From Streptomyces tubercidicus (GTDB taxonomy: Bacteria > Actinomycetota > Actinomycetes > Streptomycetales > Streptomycetaceae): a DNA stretch of 64,000 bases. Below the pieces are notes generated by a model that had not been told where the DNA came from, made no database searches, and worked only from the letters and a program-made list of their open reading frames with translations. Shown here one piece after another: positions 33,268 to 41,147 of the stretch (position 1 is its first letter; each line of letters begins with the position of its first letter). The stretch spans positions 5,828,001 to 5,892,000 of the forward strand of contig NZ_CP114205.1 in the NCBI RefSeq assembly GCF_027497495.1, given 5' to 3'. The translations under genes were made by a program, and so were the position numbers.

Positions 33268-34389
33268 GTGACGACGCGTGTATGGAACTACCTGCCGGAG
33301 TACGAGAAGGAGAAAGCCGACATCCTCGATGCCGTCGAGAAGGTGTTCGGCTCCGGCCAGCTGGTGCTCGGCGAGAGCGTCAAGGGCTTCGAGGCAGAGT
33401 TCGCCGCCTACCACGGCGCGGGCTACTGCACGAGTGTCGACAACGGCACCAACGCGCTGAAGCTTGCCCTGGAGGCGCTGGGCATCGGTCCCGGCGACGA
33501 GGTCATCACCGTCTCCAACACGGCGGCCCCCACCGTCCTGGCCATCACCAGCACGGGAGCCGTGCCCGTGTTCGTGGACGTGCGCGAGGCGGACTTCCTG
33601 ATCGACACCGCCCTCGTTGAGGCGGCGATCACCCCGCGCACCAAGGCGCTGCTGCCGGTCCACCTCTACGGCCAGAGCGTCGACATGGCCCCGCTCAAAG
33701 CGATCGCGGCCAAGCACGGACTGAAGATCCTCGAAGACTGCGCCCAGGCGCATGGTGCCCGTCACCACGGCGAGCTCGTCGGCACCATGGGCGATGCGGC
33801 CGCGTTCTCCTTCTACCCCACCAAGGTCCTCGGGGCCTACGGGGACGGCGGAGCGGTGGTCACCTCCGACGAGGCAATCGACCTGTCCATGCGTCAACTC
33901 CGCTACTACGGCATGGACAAGGTCTACTACGTCGTCCGCACCCCCGGCCACAACTCCCGGCTGGACGAGGTGCAGGCCGAGATTCTGCGCCGTAAGCTCG
34001 GCCGACTCGACGAGTACGTGGCCGGCCGCAACGCGGTCGCCCGCCGCTACGAGGAGAAGCTCGGCGACCTCACGGGCCCCGGCGCTCTCCGGTTGCCGGC
34101 CACCAACGAGGGCAACACCCACTCGTACTACGTCTACGTGGTCCGTCATCCCGAGCGCGACCGGATCATCGAGGCGCTCAAGACCTACGACATCTCGCTG
34201 AACATCAGCTACCCGTGGCCCTGCCACACCATGTCCGGCTTCGCGTACCTCGGTTACGGGAAGGGGGCGCTGCCGGTCACCGAGAAGCTTGCCGGCGAGA
34301 TCTTCTCGCTGCCGATGTACCCCTCGCTCGACGAGGCGGAGCAGGACCGGGTCATCAACGCGCTGCGCGAGGTGCTGACCGTCCTTTAG
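33268..34389 (+). CDS. PLP-dependent sugar 3-aminotransferase (DesV/TylB class)
   Basis: A 373-residue DegT/DnrJ/EryC1-family aminotransferase. Lys186 in FYPTKVLGAYGDGG binds PLP; ILEDCAQAHGA holds the Asp that contacts the cofactor nitrogen; SVDNGTNALKLAL binds phosphate. It should add the amino group to C3 of the 2,6-dideoxy-3,4-diketo sugar. GTG 33,268 follows GGAGG. The methyltransferase just downstream implies that the amine is then methylated. Confidence 0.92.
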   Translation: MTTRVWNYLPEYEKEKADILDAVEKVFGSGQLVLGESVKGFEAEFAAYHGAGYCTSVDNGTNALKLALEALGIGPGDEVITVSNTAAPTVLAITSTGAVPVFVDVREADFLIDTALVEAAITPRTKALLPVHLYGQSVDMAPLKAIAAKHGLKILEDCAQAHGARHHGELVGTMGDAAAFSFYPTKVLGAYGDGGAVVTSDEAIDLSMRQLRYYGMDKVYYVVRTPGHNSRLDEVQAEILRRKLGRLDEYVAGRNAVARRYEEKLGDLTGPGALRLPATNEGNTHSYYVYVVRHPERDRIIEALKTYDISLNISYPWPCHTMSGFAYLGYGKGALPVTEKLAGEIFSLPMYPSLDEAEQDRVINALREVLTVL

Positions 34390-34456
34390 CCCGCCCCATC
34401 CCCCCGGCGTCACCAGCACCGCGGCCTCTGCCCCGGCCGTCTGAGAAAGGCACTAC

Positions 34457-35200
34457 ATGATCGACCAGGAGAACATCGGCATCTACGACGTCGGTGACAT
34501 CTATGACGCCATCTACGGCGGTCGGGGGAAGGATTACCGCGGCGAGTCCGCCGCCGTCACCCGCCACATTCGCTCCCGACACCCCGAGGCCGTCTCGGTC
34601 CTCGACGTCGGGTGCGGCACCGGCGGCCACCTGAAGTACTTCGCCGAGGACTTCACCGTGGTGGAGGGCATCGACCTGACCGAGGGCATGCTCGACGTGG
34701 CACGCCGTAACCTGCCGGAGATACCTGTGCGGCGCGGCGACATGCGCTCCTTCGAGCTGGGCCGCCACTTCGATGCGGTCGTCTGCCTGTTCGCGGCCAT
34801 CGGGAACCTGGTCGGCCAGGACGAGCTCGACACGACGCTGGCCACCTTCGCCCGTCACCTGGTGCCCGGCGGCGTCCTCGTCATCGAACCGTGGTGGTTC
34901 CCGGAGAACTTCACCCCGGGCCACGTCGGCGGCAGCGTCACCACCGTCGACGCCCGCACCGTCGCCCGGGTCTCGCACACGGTCCGCGACAGCGAGACCG
35001 CCAGCCGGATGGACATCCACTACCTGGTGGCCGAGCCTGGCAAGGGCATTCAGCGCTTCGCCGATACCCATGTGCTGTCGCTGTTCGGCCACGAGCAGTT
35101 CGAGAAGGCCTTCGAGCAGGCCGGGTTCTCCTTCGAGTACGTCGAAGGTGACTACCACGGCAACGGCCTGTTCGTCGGTGTCAAACGAGGCAACGAATGA
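34457..35200 (+). CDS. Sugar N,N-dimethyltransferase (DesVI/TylM1 class)
   Basis: A 247-residue SAM-dependent methyltransferase. YDAIYGGRGKDY is typical of the DesVI/TylM1 N-terminus, VLDVGCGTGGHLKYF binds SAM (~residues 48-62), and VLVIEPWWFPENFTPG is a family marker. These enzymes methylate the C3 amine of the dTDP-sugar, usually twice. Position after the aminotransferase supports this. It also predicts a dimethylamino sugar, unless only one methyl group is added as in mayamycin. Confidence 0.92.
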   Translation: MIDQENIGIYDVGDIYDAIYGGRGKDYRGESAAVTRHIRSRHPEAVSVLDVGCGTGGHLKYFAEDFTVVEGIDLTEGMLDVARRNLPEIPVRRGDMRSFELGRHFDAVVCLFAAIGNLVGQDELDTTLATFARHLVPGGVLVIEPWWFPENFTPGHVGGSVTTVDARTVARVSHTVRDSETASRMDIHYLVAEPGKGIQRFADTHVLSLFGHEQFEKAFEQAGFSFEYVEGDYHGNGLFVGVKRGNE

Positions 35201-35234
35201 GCGGCGCGCGGGCCGGCTTCGGGTCGGGGCGGTC

Positions 35235-36611
35235 ATGAGCGTGGCCCTGCGTCCCCGCGCAGATGACGTGCTCGCGGGGCGCCTTGCCCGGTCAGCGGCG
35301 GCTGACGGATCGTGGATCTCCACCGCCGACTTCCCCGCCTGGCTGGAGGAGCGACGCCGTGCCCACCACTTCAAGGTCGAACGGATTCCCTTCGCTGAGC
35401 TCGACGGCTGGTCGTTCGCCGAGGACACCGGGAACCTGGCGCACCGCACCGGGCGGTTCTTCTCCGTCGAGGGGCTGTCCGTCACGGTCGGGGAGGGTCC
35501 GTTCCGCCACTGGGAGCAGCCGATCATCCGGCAGCCCGAGGTAGGCATCCTCGGCCTGGTGGCCAAGGAGTTCGACGGGGTCCTGCACTTCTTGATGCAG
35601 GCCAAGATGGAGCCGGGCAACCGCAACCTCCTCCAGCTCTCGCCGACGGTGCAGGCCACTCGGAGTAACTACACCAAGGTCCACAAAGGTGCCGACGTGA
35701 AGTACCTGGAGTACTTCACCGACCCTGAACGGGGCCGGGTGGTGTTCGACGTACTCCAGTCGGAACACGGCTCCTGGTTCTACCGCAAGGCCAACCGCAA
35801 CGTACTGGTCGAGGCGCTCGACCAGGTGCCGCAGGACGACGACTTCTGCTGGCTGACCCTCGGCCAGATCGGCGAGCTGCTGCGCCTGGACAACGTGGTC
35901 AACATGGACTCACGTACCGTCATCGCCTGCTTCCCCATGGGCAGGTCCGAGCAGGGCGCGCTCCTCCCGGACGCGGCCGTGCAGTCCTGGGTCACCCTCG
36001 AACGCTCCCGTCACGACGTGGTCGTCGACCGCGTGCCACTCGCCGGCCTCAAGGACTGGGAGCGCGACGAAAACTCGCTGGGCCGCCCCGACGGGCGCTT
36101 CTTCGAGCTGGTCGCCGTCTCGGTCGAGGCCGGCAGCCGCGAGGTTGCCCGCTGGTCGCAGCCCTTGCTGGAGCCGACCGGGCCCGCGGTGGCAGCCTTC
36201 CTCGTCCGCCGTATCGCAGGCGTACACCATCTGCTGGTCAGTGCCAGGGCGGAGGCGGGCTTTCTCGACACCATCGAGCTGGGTCCCACCGTCCAGTGCG
36301 ACCCCGGCAACTGGCGCGACGTTCAAGCCCCACCGTTTCTGGACACCGTTCTGCAAGCCGGTCCAGAACGTGTCGTGTACGAGGCCCTGCACTCGGAGGA
36401 GGGCGGACGCTTCCTGCACGCGGAGATCCGCTATCTCTTCGTAAGGGCTGACGAGACCCAGGCCCCGCTGGACTTGCCGCCCGGCTTCCAGTGGGTCACC
36501 CCCGGGCAGCTCAACGACCTGGCCGGGCACGCGCACTACGTCAACGTCCAGGCCCGGACGCTCCTGGCCTGCCTCAACTCGGGTGCGGCACGGCTCGATG
36601 ACCCGGCATGA
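35235..36611 (+). CDS. NDP-hexose 2,3-dehydratase
   Basis: A 458-residue protein built from two homologous halves (~residues 20-225 and ~240-450). The repeat is easy to see: WEQPIIRQPEVGILGLVAKE in the first half and WSQPLLEPTGPAVAAFLVRR in the second, each followed by a LLQLSPTVQ/IELGPTVQ segment. The family removes the C2 hydroxyl, giving 2-deoxysugars. Its presence excludes ravidosamine-type sugars that keep the C2 oxygen. ATG 35,235 is the first good start in this frame, 35 bases after the methyltransferase. Confidence 0.93.
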   Translation: MSVALRPRADDVLAGRLARSAAADGSWISTADFPAWLEERRRAHHFKVERIPFAELDGWSFAEDTGNLAHRTGRFFSVEGLSVTVGEGPFRHWEQPIIRQPEVGILGLVAKEFDGVLHFLMQAKMEPGNRNLLQLSPTVQATRSNYTKVHKGADVKYLEYFTDPERGRVVFDVLQSEHGSWFYRKANRNVLVEALDQVPQDDDFCWLTLGQIGELLRLDNVVNMDSRTVIACFPMGRSEQGALLPDAAVQSWVTLERSRHDVVVDRVPLAGLKDWERDENSLGRPDGRFFELVAVSVEAGSREVARWSQPLLEPTGPAVAAFLVRRIAGVHHLLVSARAEAGFLDTIELGPTVQCDPGNWRDVQAPPFLDTVLQAGPERVVYEALHSEEGGRFLHAEIRYLFVRADETQAPLDLPPGFQWVTPGQLNDLAGHAHYVNVQARTLLACLNSGAARLDDPA

Positions 36612-36663
36612 GCACACCTCCGCCCCGGCGGCCGTCGCCCCACACCCACCTCAGGAGGACACC

Positions 36664-36711
36664 ATGAGCCGCGCGCGCATCCCATTCCCGGCCGCCGGAC
36701 GCACCGCGTGA
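36664..36711 (+). CDS. 15-residue leader peptide coupled to the hydrolase
   Basis: ATG 36,664 stands behind the best ribosome site of the neighbourhood (AGGAGG, five bases away) but opens a frame of only 15 codons (MSRARIPFPAAGRTA). Its TGA overlaps the hydrolase start as GTGA. Either it is a coupled leader peptide, or the hydrolase really starts here and a single-base indel separates the two frames. Confidence 0.4.
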   Translation: MSRARIPFPAAGRTA

Positions 36712-37595
36712 ACACCGACGCGGCAGTGGCCGCCGCCGGCTCCCTGTCCCCGGGAGTCCGGGCGATCACTCTGGACGGCGGCGTCGGTGGCGCCCTGTCG
36801 GCGCTGATCGCCGAGCCCGAGGGCACTCCCCGGGCGACGGTCGTCGCTGTGCACGGCGGGGGTATGCGAGCCGGCTACTTCGACGGTCAGTCCCACCCCG
36901 ACGTCTCGCTGCTCACCCTCGGCGCACGGCTCGGCTACACCGTCGTCGCCGTCGACCGCCCCGGCTACGGCCTCTCCGCCGGGCGTCTGCCCCAGGGGCA
37001 GACGCTGGCCGAACAGTCCGTGACGATGCGTACGGTGCTGGCGGACGTCCTCGCCAACAGGCCCACCGGGGCGGGCCTGTTCCTGCTTGCCCACTCCTAC
37101 GGCGGTAAACTCGCGTTCACCTGCGCGGCGGACCCCTTGGGAGTACCCCTGCTCGGACTCGACATCTCGGGCTGCGGCCACCGTTACGCCGTCGACCCGG
37201 CCGATCTCCCCGACGCCCACCAGCACGCACACTGGACGCGCAACTGGGGACGCCTGCGCCTCTATCCGCCGCACACCTTCCGCGACAGCGCCCCCTTGAT
37301 CGCCCCGATGCCTTCCCTGGACTGTGCGGAAGCGGCGCGCTGGCCCCAATGCTTTGACGAACTGGCCGCCCAGGTACGCGTACCGGTCCGGCTGACATTC
37401 GCCGAGCACGAGACGTGGTGGCGGCACGACGAGGAATGTGTCGCCGACCTCAGGGCCCGGCTCACCTCAGCACCGCGGTTCACCGTCAACCGCCTCTACG
37501 AGGCGGGCCACAACATCAGCTTGGGCTGGGCGGCCCGTACGTACCACCTACGTGCGCTCGCCTTCCTGGAGGAATGCGTGGCCGCCGCCGGCTAA
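36708..37595 (+). CDS. Alpha/beta hydrolase
   Basis: A 295-residue alpha/beta-fold hydrolase. VVAVHGGGMRAGYFDG is the oxyanion region (~44-59), AHSYGGKL the nucleophile elbow with Ser near 128, and AGHNISLGW holds the probable catalytic His near 267. The start GTG 36,708 has little ribosome site of its own and seems coupled to the 15-codon frame before it. The substrate is unknown; hydrolases at this place in angucycline clusters have no settled role. Editing of carrier-bound chains or lactone opening are possible. Confidence 0.8.
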   Translation: MNTDAAVAAAGSLSPGVRAITLDGGVGGALSALIAEPEGTPRATVVAVHGGGMRAGYFDGQSHPDVSLLTLGARLGYTVVAVDRPGYGLSAGRLPQGQTLAEQSVTMRTVLADVLANRPTGAGLFLLAHSYGGKLAFTCAADPLGVPLLGLDISGCGHRYAVDPADLPDAHQHAHWTRNWGRLRLYPPHTFRDSAPLIAPMPSLDCAEAARWPQCFDELAAQVRVPVRLTFAEHETWWRHDEECVADLRARLTSAPRFTVNRLYEAGHNISLGWAARTYHLRALAFLEECVAAAG

Positions 37596-37671
37596 GGGCG
37601 CTCACCTCCACCCCGACGCGGCCTCTTTTGGCCTGCTGACCGCGACGTGCCCCGATGAGGAGCAGGAACCC

Positions 37672-38478
37672 ATGACGGAACAGCCCCTTTCCGGCGGAGC
37701 AGTCCACCTCCCGGACCCGGCCGCACCGGGTGCCATGCGGGCGGGCGAGGTGCACGTGTGGGCGCTGCGTGTGCCACCGGACGACGACGGTCCCTTGCCC
37801 CTCGCGACCCGCGACCTCGACGCTGTCGAGACTCGGCAGGCCGCGGCGTTCCGTCGCCCGCGCGACCGGCTGACGTACCTGGCGGCGCACGTGGCGCTGC
37901 GGCGGTTACTGTCGGCATACACCGGCATCCGGCCGGGCCGGCTGCGGCTGGGCCGGGCTCCATGTCCGCGCTGCGCGGGAGAGCACGGACCGCCGGTGCT
38001 CTCCGGCACCACGGGGCCCCACTTCTCGCTCTCGCACAGCCACGGCATGGCGGTCGTCGGGCTGGCGGGCGCGCCGCTCGGTGTCGACGTACAGCGGCTG
38101 CCCACCGTCGCGTCGGCCCAGGCGTGCTTGCCGGCGCTGCACCCGGCCGAGCACCGGGAGATGGCAGCGCTGCCGGAGGGGCGGCTTCCTGCCGTCTTCG
38201 GCGAGTTGTGGGTCCGCAAGGAGGCATACCTCAAGGGCCTGGGCACCGGACTGTGCCGCGGCGCGGCCACCGACTACCTGGGCGCCGGCGGGCCCGGCAC
38301 CCCCGGCCGGCCCGAGGGGTGGAGCATACGCAACCTGCGGGTCGGGGACGGCCACGTCGCGGCAACCGCCCTGCGGGCGGACGCACCGCACCGCACCGTT
38401 GCCCGCCACCTGCCCGAGGAGTGGCTGTACATCGAGGACGCCACCGAACTGATCGCCGCCGTGCGAGCGAGGCACTGA
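37672..38478 (+). CDS. Sfp-type phosphopantetheinyl transferase (JadM-like), TTA-containing
   Basis: A 268-residue Sfp-type enzyme that attaches phosphopantetheine to carrier proteins. Family motifs: HFSLSHSHGMAVVGLAG, GVDVQRL with the metal-binding Asp, and ELWVRKEAYLKG (WxxKEA). The window has three carrier domains for it (5,725; 6,120; 25,834). Codon 79 is TTA (37,906-37,908), so its translation should depend on the bldA tRNA. Jadomycin has a PPTase (JadM) at a comparable place before a carboxylase gene. AGGAA precedes the ATG. Confidence 0.92.
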   Translation: MTEQPLSGGAVHLPDPAAPGAMRAGEVHVWALRVPPDDDGPLPLATRDLDAVETRQAAAFRRPRDRLTYLAAHVALRRLLSAYTGIRPGRLRLGRAPCPRCAGEHGPPVLSGTTGPHFSLSHSHGMAVVGLAGAPLGVDVQRLPTVASAQACLPALHPAEHREMAALPEGRLPAVFGELWVRKEAYLKGLGTGLCRGAATDYLGAGGPGTPGRPEGWSIRNLRVGDGHVAATALRADAPHRTVARHLPEEWLYIEDATELIAAVRARH

Positions 38479-38531
38479 ACGAGAACACGCCAATACGACA
38501 GGCACGACTGTCACGACAGTGGGGGAACAGC

Positions 38532-40103
38532 ATGCCGCCCGCAACAACCACCGAAGCACTCGCCGACCGGCTGAGGGGTCTGCAGGAGCGCAAGGACCTC
38601 GCCCGCCTGGGCGCGGATCCGAAGGCCACCGAGAGACAGCACGCCAAGGGCAAGCTGACCGCTCACGAGCGCATCGCCCTGCTCCTGGACAAAGGCAGCT
38701 TCTCGGAGGTCGAGCCGCTGCGCCGGCACCGGGCGACGGGCTTTGGCCTGGAGGCCAGGCGCCCGTACACCGACGGTGTGATCACCGGATGGGGCACCGT
38801 GGAGGGCCGCACGGTCTTCGTGTACGCCCACGACTTCCGCATCTTCGGCGGCGCACTCGGCGAGGCTCACGCCCAGAAGATCCACAAGATCATGGACATG
38901 GCCATCGCGGCCGGCGCCCCGCTGGTCTCGCTGAATGACGGCGCGGGCGCCCGTATCCAGGAAGGCGTCTCTGCGCTTGCCGGGTACGGCGGCATCTTCC
39001 AGCGCAACAGCCGGGCGAGTGGTGTGATCCCGCAGATCTCCGTGATGCTCGGTCCGTGCGCGGGCGGTGCGGCCTACAGCCCGGCCCTGACCGACTTCAT
39101 CTTCGCGGTACGAGACATCTCGCAGATGTTCATCACGGGCCCCGACGTCGTCAAGGCCGTCACCGGCGAGGAGATCTCCCAGAACGGGCTCGGCGGCGCA
39201 GACGTCCACGCGGGGGCCTCCGGTGTGGCCCACTTCGTGTACGACGACGAGGAGACCTGCCTCGCCGAGGTGCGCTACCTGCTCTCCCTCCTGCCGTCCA
39301 ACAACCGGGAACTCCCGCCGTCCGCGCAGAGCGGCGACGCGGCCGACCGGGCGGGCGACGTGCTTCTCGACCTGGTGCCGGCCGACGGTAACCGTTCGTA
39401 CGACATCCGTGCCGTCATCGAGGAACTCGTGGACGACGGCGACTTCATGGAGGTCCACGCGGCCTGGGCGCCCAACATCGTCTGCGCGCTGGCCCGTATC
39501 GACGGCCACGTCGTCGGCATCGTCGCCAACCAGCCCGCCTCCATGGCGGGGGTGCTGGACATCAAGGCCAGCGAGAAAGGCGCACGGTTCGTCCAGTTCT
39601 GCGATGCCTTCAGTATCCCGCTGGTCACCCTCGTCGACGTACCCGGCTTTCTGCCCGGCGTGGACCAGGAGCACGAGGGCATCATCCGGCGCGGGGCCAA
39701 GCTGCTGTACGCCTACTGCAACGCGACGGTGCCGCGGATCTCGGTGGTACTGCGCAAGGCGTATGGCGGCGCCTACATCGTCATGGACTCCCGGTCCATC
39801 GGCGCGGATATCGCCCTGGCCTGGCCCACCAACGAGATCGCGGTGATGGGCGCCGAGGGCGCCGCCAACGTCGTCTTCCGACGGGAGATCGCCGCGGCCG
39901 ATGACCCGGAGGCGATGCGCAACAGCAAGATCGAGGAGTACAAGCAGGAGCTGGTGCACCCCTATTACGCGGCGGAACGCGGCCTGGTCGACGACGTCAT
40001 CGACCCCCGCGAGACCCGGCCGGTGCTCAGCCGCGCCCTCGCCATGCTCGCCACCAAGCACGCCGACCTGCCGCGCCGCAAGCACGGCAACCCGCCCCAG
40101 TGA
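38532..40103 (+). CDS. Acyl-CoA carboxylase beta (carboxyltransferase) subunit
   Basis: A 523-residue carboxyltransferase of the acetyl/propionyl-CoA class, with two crotonase-type halves. The acyl-CoA oxyanion loops GPCAGGAAYSPALTDF (~175) and KAYGGAYIVMDSR (~410) are intact, as are GARIQEGVSAL and FCDAFSIPLVTLVDVPGFLPG. It should make malonyl-CoA for the PKS, like JadN. The biotin-carrying alpha partner is missing from the cluster (see the remnant at 22,464). It is preceded by GGGGGAA and followed by the epsilon subunit with a short gap. Confidence 0.94.
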   Translation: MPPATTTEALADRLRGLQERKDLARLGADPKATERQHAKGKLTAHERIALLLDKGSFSEVEPLRRHRATGFGLEARRPYTDGVITGWGTVEGRTVFVYAHDFRIFGGALGEAHAQKIHKIMDMAIAAGAPLVSLNDGAGARIQEGVSALAGYGGIFQRNSRASGVIPQISVMLGPCAGGAAYSPALTDFIFAVRDISQMFITGPDVVKAVTGEEISQNGLGGADVHAGASGVAHFVYDDEETCLAEVRYLLSLLPSNNRELPPSAQSGDAADRAGDVLLDLVPADGNRSYDIRAVIEELVDDGDFMEVHAAWAPNIVCALARIDGHVVGIVANQPASMAGVLDIKASEKGARFVQFCDAFSIPLVTLVDVPGFLPGVDQEHEGIIRRGAKLLYAYCNATVPRISVVLRKAYGGAYIVMDSRSIGADIALAWPTNEIAVMGAEGAANVVFRREIAAADDPEAMRNSKIEEYKQELVHPYYAAERGLVDDVIDPRETRPVLSRALAMLATKHADLPRRKHGNPPQ

Positions 40104-40117
40104 GCGAAGGAGCTGCC

Positions 40118-40336
40118 ATGACACAGCCGTACCCCGCGCCCCTGGTGCGCATCGAGAAGGGGAACCCCGCCCCCGAGGAACTGGCAGCGCTGACCGCGGT
40201 GCTCCTCGCCCGCGTCCTGGGCCCTGATGTCGAACCGGACGACCAGGCGCGCGGCAGGCGCGCGGTCGCCCACTGGCGACGGCCCGAGCGGGTGACCGGA
40301 TTCGACGGTCCGCGCACCTGGCGCAGCGCGGCCTGA
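40118..40336 (+). CDS. Acyl-CoA carboxylase epsilon subunit
   Basis: A 72-residue protein of the small actinobacterial carboxylase epsilon family. The N-terminal VRIEKGNPAPEELAALTAVL is the family signature, and the C-terminal end (FDGPRTWRSAA) also fits. It stabilises the alpha-beta complex. AAGGAG six bases before ATG 40,118 decides the start over GTG 40,100. Confidence 0.9.
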   Translation: MTQPYPAPLVRIEKGNPAPEELAALTAVLLARVLGPDVEPDDQARGRRAVAHWRRPERVTGFDGPRTWRSAA

Positions 40337-40400
40337 CCGCTTCCGAGACCTCAAAGACTCGAAAACCCGATCAAGAATCCGCGAATCGAGGAACACCGAC

Positions 40401-40880
40401 ATGGCCACCACCGCACCGCAGTACGACCTCCCCTCGCTCAGCCTCCGGCTGCAGGAGCTGACTGACCGCATCGAGCTCACCGAACTGTGCGACCGTTACG
40501 TCCGGCATCTCGACAAGGACCGGGCCAGCGACGCCTGGCTCGGCTCGGTCTTCACTCAGGACGCCCATCTGACCTTCCCCATGGGGGAGTTCCGGGGGAT
40601 GGAGGGCTTGACGGCCTTCCAGAAGATGGCCCGCACCACATTCGAACGGACCCATCACGTCAGCTCCAACTACGACATCCGGGTGGACGGCGACCGCGCC
40701 TTGATCACGGCGCACCTGATGGCGGTGCACGTGCGGCGTCGCGAGGAGCCGGGCAGCCACTTCACCATCGGCGGTCACTACGAGGCCGAGGCGGTACGTA
40801 CGGACGAGGGCTGGCGGATCCGCACCTTCGAGTTCGACCTGGTATGGAACGCGGGCGATCCGCCGGCGGGCAAGATCTGA
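40401..40880 (+). CDS. SnoaL-like (NTF2-fold) protein
   Basis: A 159-residue protein of the SnoaL-like/scytalone dehydratase-like NTF2 fold. LTDRIELTELCDRYVRHLD is the usual N-terminal helix, with FTQDAHLTFPMGEFRG, a central HHVSSNYDIRVDGDRALITA strand pair and RTDEGWRIRTFEF at the end. Family members in polyketide clusters act as cyclases, hydroxylases or dehydratases; His and Asp residues in the cavity could be catalytic. It is the last recognisable gene of the cluster, and a terminator follows. Confidence 0.8.
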   Translation: MATTAPQYDLPSLSLRLQELTDRIELTELCDRYVRHLDKDRASDAWLGSVFTQDAHLTFPMGEFRGMEGLTAFQKMARTTFERTHHVSSNYDIRVDGDRALITAHLMAVHVRRREEPGSHFTIGGHYEAEAVRTDEGWRIRTFEFDLVWNAGDPPAGKI

Positions 40881-40899
40881 GCCTGAATACGCAAGCAGA

Positions 40900-40929
40900 G
40901 CCCTGCGGGGCCGTAAGGTCCCGCAGGGC
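40900..40929 (+). terminator. Hairpin terminator at the right end of the cluster
   Basis: Thirteen-base stem (40,900-40,912 with 40,917-40,929, one G-T pair), loop GTAA, 20 bases after the SnoaL-like stop. Confidence 0.8.
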
Positions 40930-40940
40930 CACCCCTCTTG

Positions 40941-41147
40941 GTGCCCGAGGAGAGCGTGGCGGCGGCGGGCGAGGCCGAGGTACTGGCCGTGCACTTCGCT
41001 CCGGTTCCGGCTCGCGCATGGATCTCCGCCAGGATCACCAGGAACTGCGAGCTCGTCCAGGAGCTGCACAGCTCGGGCAGCCCCGACCCGGTCGCGCAAC
41101 TGCTCGCCGCGAAAGGAATCAGAGCGCCGTTCGCCGATTCTCCTTGA
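40941..41147 (+). other. Short open frame, possibly a gene remnant
   Basis: A 68-codon frame from GTG 40,941, with a GTG at 40,956 close behind GAGGAG. The peptide (for example DPVAQLLAAKGIRAPF near its end) resembles no family I know. It runs into the 3' end of the opposite gene. It may be a remnant left at the cluster border. Confidence 0.25.

Noticed and set aside
35235..36611. Ravidosamine (gilvocarcin-type) sugar pathway
   Set aside because: The 2,3-dehydratase removes the C2 oxygen, which ravidosamine keeps.
1..40930. Reading the whole cluster as an anthracycline cluster because of the BBE oxidase and SnoaL-like gene
   Set aside because: The JadI/LanF-type cyclase, the F-A-B-C-D-L gene order, the PgaE-like hydroxylase and the UrdGT2-like transferase all point to an angucycline.
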